Shown one piece after another: positions 49,101-55,100 of a stretch of DNA of 64,000 nt (position 1 is its first letter; every line of letters begins with the position of its first letter). Location: positions 13,189,803-13,253,802 of the forward strand of contig CM019704.1 of NCBI GenBank assembly GCA_009760885.1, read 5' to 3'. The DNA is from Achatina immaculata. Taxonomy: Eukaryota > Mollusca > Gastropoda > Stylommatophora > Achatinidae. Made by a program: the position numbers and the translations under genes. The notes below the pieces were generated by a model, which did not search any database, was not told the origin of the DNA, and saw only the letters and a program-made list of their open reading frames with translations.

Positions 49101-52100
49101 GTTAAACCTTGCATAGATGCACAAGGACATCACTTTCCACATTTTTTATAAGACACGTGTCAGATTAGCTTATAACATGAAACATTTTTTAATCTGCACG
49201 GTTAATCGGTGATTCCAATCATGGCAGGTAGATATGGCTAGATACCGCAGACATTAAGATATCACTATGATACTGGAATCGATACTGGGTTAGTGCACAG
49301 TTATTTATGGAACACCCTGTATTAAAAACCAGAGATGTGGGCTGAAGTTGATCAACTCTGGAGTGCAACTCAAGTCACTTTGAAAACTCAACTTGGATTG
49401 AACTTGAAGAAGAAGAATAGTGACCTGGACTGAGTTTGTGACTTGATATTTTAAGTCAGTCAGTTTGAGTGCTACATCTGCTTCCTACAGTGTGGTGTAA
49501 GTAAAAGAACACATGCTTCATAATACTATTACCTTGTATGCTGTCAGACATGTCTAATTTTGAATCTGTTGTTATGTCTCATGCACTATTATGCCATAGT
49601 CTATTGTAGACAGATTGATTGCAAAAAAGGAGCACATATCACATAACACTGATGCAAAGATGCCAGTGAACTGAATGATTTATATGACCAGCCTGTGATG
49701 TATCAATAACACACCCTTGTTAGCAAAGTGAGAAAGATAATTGGACTTGTTTCAAAGTATAGAAGAGATGCCTTTAACCTTACAAGTCCAAGAACTGACA
49801 AAAAAGTAATTAAAAAACTAAAAACATGTCAGACCAATGCTGACATGTATATCAAAGATTAATATTGCATTCGTTTTAGACTTTATTATGGTTTAAGTAA
49901 AAATTAGTACATTACTGCAGAAATATTTGATAAAGTGAAGATTGAGGTATATATATTGTCACTTTTATTTACTTTAGTTTCACAACTTACAACTCCTTGT
50001 ACACACTATAGTAAATTGCTTGTATAATAACCAAAACCATCAATCACTCTGCATTTTGACTCATAAACATAACTTGTAGCTGCTTGTAAGAGTTTGACTG
50101 ACTTGAGACTTGGCTTGAAGCTGCTTGCAAAAGTTTTGAATGACTTGAGACTTGGCTTGAAGCTGCTTGCAAAAACTTGAATGACTTGAGACTTGCCATG
50201 AAGGACTTGAAAGCATTTCTGTTCTGTAACAGTAATATACAGTTTAGCGTTTTTTTATTGGTATTATAATATACAACAGTATCATAAATCTTTTATGGAT
50301 TTTTACATATAACACCACCATATTCATCATGTATTATCACAGAGTATACCTGTTTTTCTTTATTCATCCTACAACTCTTTCATGTTCACACTTTTATTCA
50401 CAGTTCATTCTAGTATTTGCATGTGCCGACTACAGTCCAACCACTTACGGGTCATATTCTTATCCTCCTGGAGGAGAAGCACTTGGTTGGCTCATGGTTC
50501 TGGCATCCGTGATCTGGATACCAGCATGTGCTGTTTATAAACTCATTCGAGAAGAAGAAGGAAAAACATTTTTGGAGGTGAGCTGTGACAACTTGTCTTT
50601 ATTTCTAAATTGTCTTCCATTTGAAATCTTATCTTCTTCTTCTTCTGCGTACACATTGTCTTTCTATATCTGCAGTCCTGTCTCTTGGATAAATTTCACT
50701 GTTTTTTGTAATTCATGTATGGAACCATAGAGCTTATCTTCTTTAGTGGTTTCACTGGGCCAGTAATTATTTCTCAGTGTCTCGTAGTTGGTGCAGTTTT
50801 GGAGGATTTGTTCCACAGTTTGGGGCACCTGGGCACATGTACATAGATTAGTAGTACCAACCTTAAACTTTGTATACATATGACTTCGGAGTCGGCTGTG
50901 TCCTATTCAGAGACTTGTTCCTTTCTGTTTAGCATGTGATAGTCATCATATGGTGGCGTTTGTGGTGTCGTGTAGGTTTTTATCATGCTTTTCTTCAGAT
51001 TATTGGTATGTCTGGTTGTTCCATTTCAGTGCCCTCTTTAGCCAGACGGTCAGCTTTCTCATTGCCTGGTATCCCACAGAGGGAGGGAATCTACTGCAAG
51101 GCATCCTTAAGATCTGGTAGTTTGTTGTGCTGAAGAGCTTCCAGTACTGATCTTGCATCTGTGAGAATTACTATGGGGCATGTATCTATTCTAGAGTCTG
51201 ATAGTTTTTCAACTGCAGCAAAAATTGCCCTAACTTCTGCATCATGGTTGTTGCAGTATTTTCCAGTGGGTATGGAAATTTTGTCAGTGGTGTTGTTTGG
51301 ATATTCAATATGTGCTCCTGCCCCTCCATTCTTCATTGTGTGCAGATTCATCTGTATGCACACATATCCAGGTGTCACATGGATATTTGTCATCTAGCAC
51401 ACTAAGTGTGGCTGTTGATCTTACAAGACTGCTTTGCATCTCACCATTCTGCACAGCTTTCACTTCAGTCTGAATAGTTATTTGTGTACAATCTGCTTCT
51501 TTCCATGGTGTATGCTCTGGTACAGATGATAATGGAGCAACTACAGTTGGAAAGTCAGTTATCAGCTTAGGCATATGCTTGGCCTGATGAATGAAGCTGC
51601 TTTTTTTAAGCCGTCTTAGTGCCAAGTTATTGAATCTCTCCTTCTGGGGAATTTCTCTCCCAAGGTCATGACCTTTGTGTCTATGTTCTTTTAGCTCTTG
51701 GACACCAACTATTTTCTGCATTTCTACTATTGGTGTAGACCTCATGGCACCTGTGATAATCCGTAGTGACTGATTTTGAACCTTGTCTAGATTATGCAGC
51801 ATAGTGTTTGATGCCGTGCACCAAGATGTTGAGCCATATTCTAAATGTGGTAGAATACTTTGCTGATATACATTCTTGAGGATTCTTTCACTAGCTCCCC
51901 ATGTGGTTCCACTCAGTTTTCTTAATATGGCTAGTTTTCTTCTGGCTTTTGCTTCTGCACTGCTGAGTGTTGCTTTCAGGTCAGTTTTGAGTCAAGAGTC
52001 ACTCCTAAGTAAGTGGGCTGGTTGTCCATCCTTAAGGATATTTCATTTACAAAGATTTTACCTGCTTTCTGTTTAGATGAGAGAGAGTGAAAGAGCGGTA

Positions 52101-55100
52101 CTTGATTTCTCTGTGTTAATACTTACACACCATCTGTTTGTCCATGATGTCAAGATGTCTGCTGCTCTTTGAAGTCTCTGTGTAGCAACTGTCGCATATT
52201 CATCTGTACACCACATGACCAGATCATCTGCATACAGTGCCGCTTTGATTTCATAGGGAAGTTCCTTCACCAGGTTATTAATGGAATAGTGTAGGTGAAA
52301 GGACTCCTCCTTGTGGTACACCATGTTGCAGCAGTACTTTCTGGCTTTTGTGTCCATCCATTACTACCCTAGCTCTTCTCTTGTGTAAATAGGACTTTAT
52401 CCAGTTGTACAGCCTTCCATTTGCATTGCAGTTTCTTAGTTTCCACAGCAGACCTTTTTTCCATACTTTGTCAAAGGCTTTCCTCTGGTCTATCAATGAT
52501 GCTAGTACAAGGTTTTTATCTTGGAATGCATCCTCAGTTGAGAGAGATAGGTCGCTTGATCATCTGTACTGTAGTACTGCTTGTTGTGGAATGAGAAGGT
52601 TTTCACTTTCTAGGTACCATTTTAGCCTCAGGTCAATGGTGCGTTCCATTGTTGTGCAAAGGCAGCTAGTGAGACTGATTGGCCTGTAGTTGGAGGCCAT
52701 ATCACTGTTTTTCCCTGGCTTTAGCAGTGGTACCATGCTTGCTTCCTTCTAGATTTGAGGTAACTTACCTGTGTTCCAGCACATATTGAAAATATCCAAC
52801 AGATTTCCCATTGCTGCCATTCCCAGGTTCTGAATCATTTCATTGAACACTCCATCTGGTCCTGGTGATTTCCTTGGTTTTAGTTTACTGACTGCTAGGT
52901 CTAACTCGCTGTGTGTGATTGTTGCATCCATGACCTCCAATTTTCTGCCTTGTTCCTCTTCTTTCTGTGGGTCAGTGCGAACTGTACGTTATTTCTCTGG
53001 ATGGATATCAATGTTGCAGTCTTGTGCAAACATGCGAGCAAAGTGTTCTGCTATCTGCTTACCTGTAAGGGTTTTCCAATCCTCTGTTAGTGTAATCTTT
53101 TTACTTCTTCCAGTGCTCTCATCATTTAACTGTTTGATTAGTTTCCACACTTTTCCTCCATCCTTTTCAAAGTTTAGGGACTCTCCAACTTTCCCGACTG
53201 GTTTGCAGCTTGGCTTTCTGAAATTTGGCCTTGGCATGTTGGTAATTATTGTGGTGTTCTTGGCATGGTCTATTTTCTGCTTGCTTTTGAGCTGTTTCCT
53301 CATCATCATGGAATTTTCCCAGCTCACTAGACAAGTATGGTTTACAGTCCCTACGAGCTACTCTGGGAATGGTTTCACGGAGGATACAAGCATTGAATTC
53401 CTTCACTATGATGTTAATATCTTTACCTTCTATGGACAGCTGTCCCACCAGGATACCTGTACAATGTCTGTACATTGTCCATTTTGCTTTTTTTATAGTT
53501 CCATCTGGGGAGAGGGCTACTGGTGTTAAGGGGTTCATTTTCTGTTGTCAGGAAGACTGGTCAGTGGTCGCCACCTCCAAGTTGTTTTCCAACTTTGCGT
53601 GTAATGTTCCACTTCAGGTCTGGAAAGTGGAATGCCAGATCTGGTGTTGAGGTTGTATGCCAAGCCCTTGAGTAAAATGTTGGGGGATCCATTGGCTGGT
53701 TGATCAGGAGAAGTCCATTATCATCCTGCCAGCTCTCTACTTCCTCTCCTCTCTTGTCTATGTGGTCATAGCCCCAGCTCTGGGAATGGCTGTTAAAATC
53801 GCCACAGACCATCAGTCTCTCTTTATGTAGGATTGTTTCCGCAGCAAGTGGGCTGTCATTAGAACAGTAATAGTTAAGGAGATGGAAGTCTGTATTACTG
53901 GTTTTTAGATGGATCATCTGGTATTCCGCTCCTTCCATGTACACTCCCACCTGACATGCACTGATATTATTCTTAACAAGTGTGAGTACTCCTCCTTTTC
54001 TTCTGTCCTGTCGGTCTGATCTAAAACACTAGTAGCCTCTGATTTTAAAGGCGGCATCTTTGGTTGGGTGTGTCTCCTGTATGCAGCATATACTTGCCTG
54101 CTCTGCAAAGAGTATGTTCTCTAGTTCCACCTTTTTTTTGCTATAGCCATCTCTAACTCTGCTGACACTCTCAGCATTCCACTACATTATTTTAAGTTCT
54201 TGCTTTTTGACAGTTTTCTAATGTTATATTTTTTTGCCTGTAGCTCTACTCTCATGTCTCCTGGCTCCACAGACGAACTGAGAGGACCTCCAGTAGCGTT
54301 GGGTGGACCCTTTCAAGGCAGGGGGCCCAGCACTGCACCTGCCTGGTTAGTCTTCAGAGGGCGAGCACCTTGATACCCTAATTTTTGCGATGCACCTTTT
54401 GGCTGGGTACCTCTGACTTCAGCACCTTTCCTTGCTAGGGCAGACTGTGATCTTGCTCGGACTGCTATGAAGACAGTGGTGTAGGCTGGCCTGGCCAGAA
54501 CTTCATTTTCCAACCTCTGGTGGCTGTACTTAACTCCCTTCTACATGTCAGACGGTTTTGGGACAGTTCCACAAAGACACTCCGACTTTGGGATGAGGAA
54601 TCCGATGAGTGCTTCAGCGATATCCATTCCCCACCACCTGTAGTCTGCTGGCTCTGTTTTGTCTACATCATTCAGATAGCCATTGTTGTAAAGATCCATA
54701 GGCTTGTCATGTCCTGGATTCATTGGTTTCACACCAGACTTTCCTCATCCCTGCCGGCGATCTCCATGTCCCCATCTGTCCACCAACCTGACATTACACT
54801 TTACAAAAATAACAATTACAATTAGTGTTGATTGCTACAGGTTTCTGGGCTACAGAAGTAGGGCAGAGTTTTTAAGCAAACAGATCTATGTTGTCTCACA
54901 AAGACTATGTTAAAATAAGTGTGTTCTTAACACAGTTGTTCCCAGGGGTGAAATCATATGACCAGGATCTCCAGATACTCTTCCAGCTGGGTTTTACTTA
55001 AATAATGTCCTCTTTTCTATTTGACATTGGTTTTCTATAAATCTATATCTCAAGGGCATTTGAAGAGGACAACCTGACAAATAACTGTTGAAATCAAGAC

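Larger units (their letters stand above)
47942..49321 (+). mobile_element. Tc1/mariner-like DNA transposon, interrupted by a MITE (intron 13)
   Basis: Inverted repeats of about 97 bp bound it. The left is 47942-48038 (starting TACAGTGTG) and the right 49225-49321 (ending CACCCTGTA). They match over blocks such as TAACTGTG.ACTAACCCA and TCTACCTG. TA at both ends fits the TA target rule of this superfamily. The middle holds a transposase remnant and a 697-bp MITE (48112-48808). Without the MITE the element is about 680 bp, so most of the transposase gene is already lost. Confidence 0.85.

Noticed and set aside
52843..53529. 228-codon forward ORF in intron 14
   Set aside because: Antisense shadow of the I-type LINE RT and linker region.
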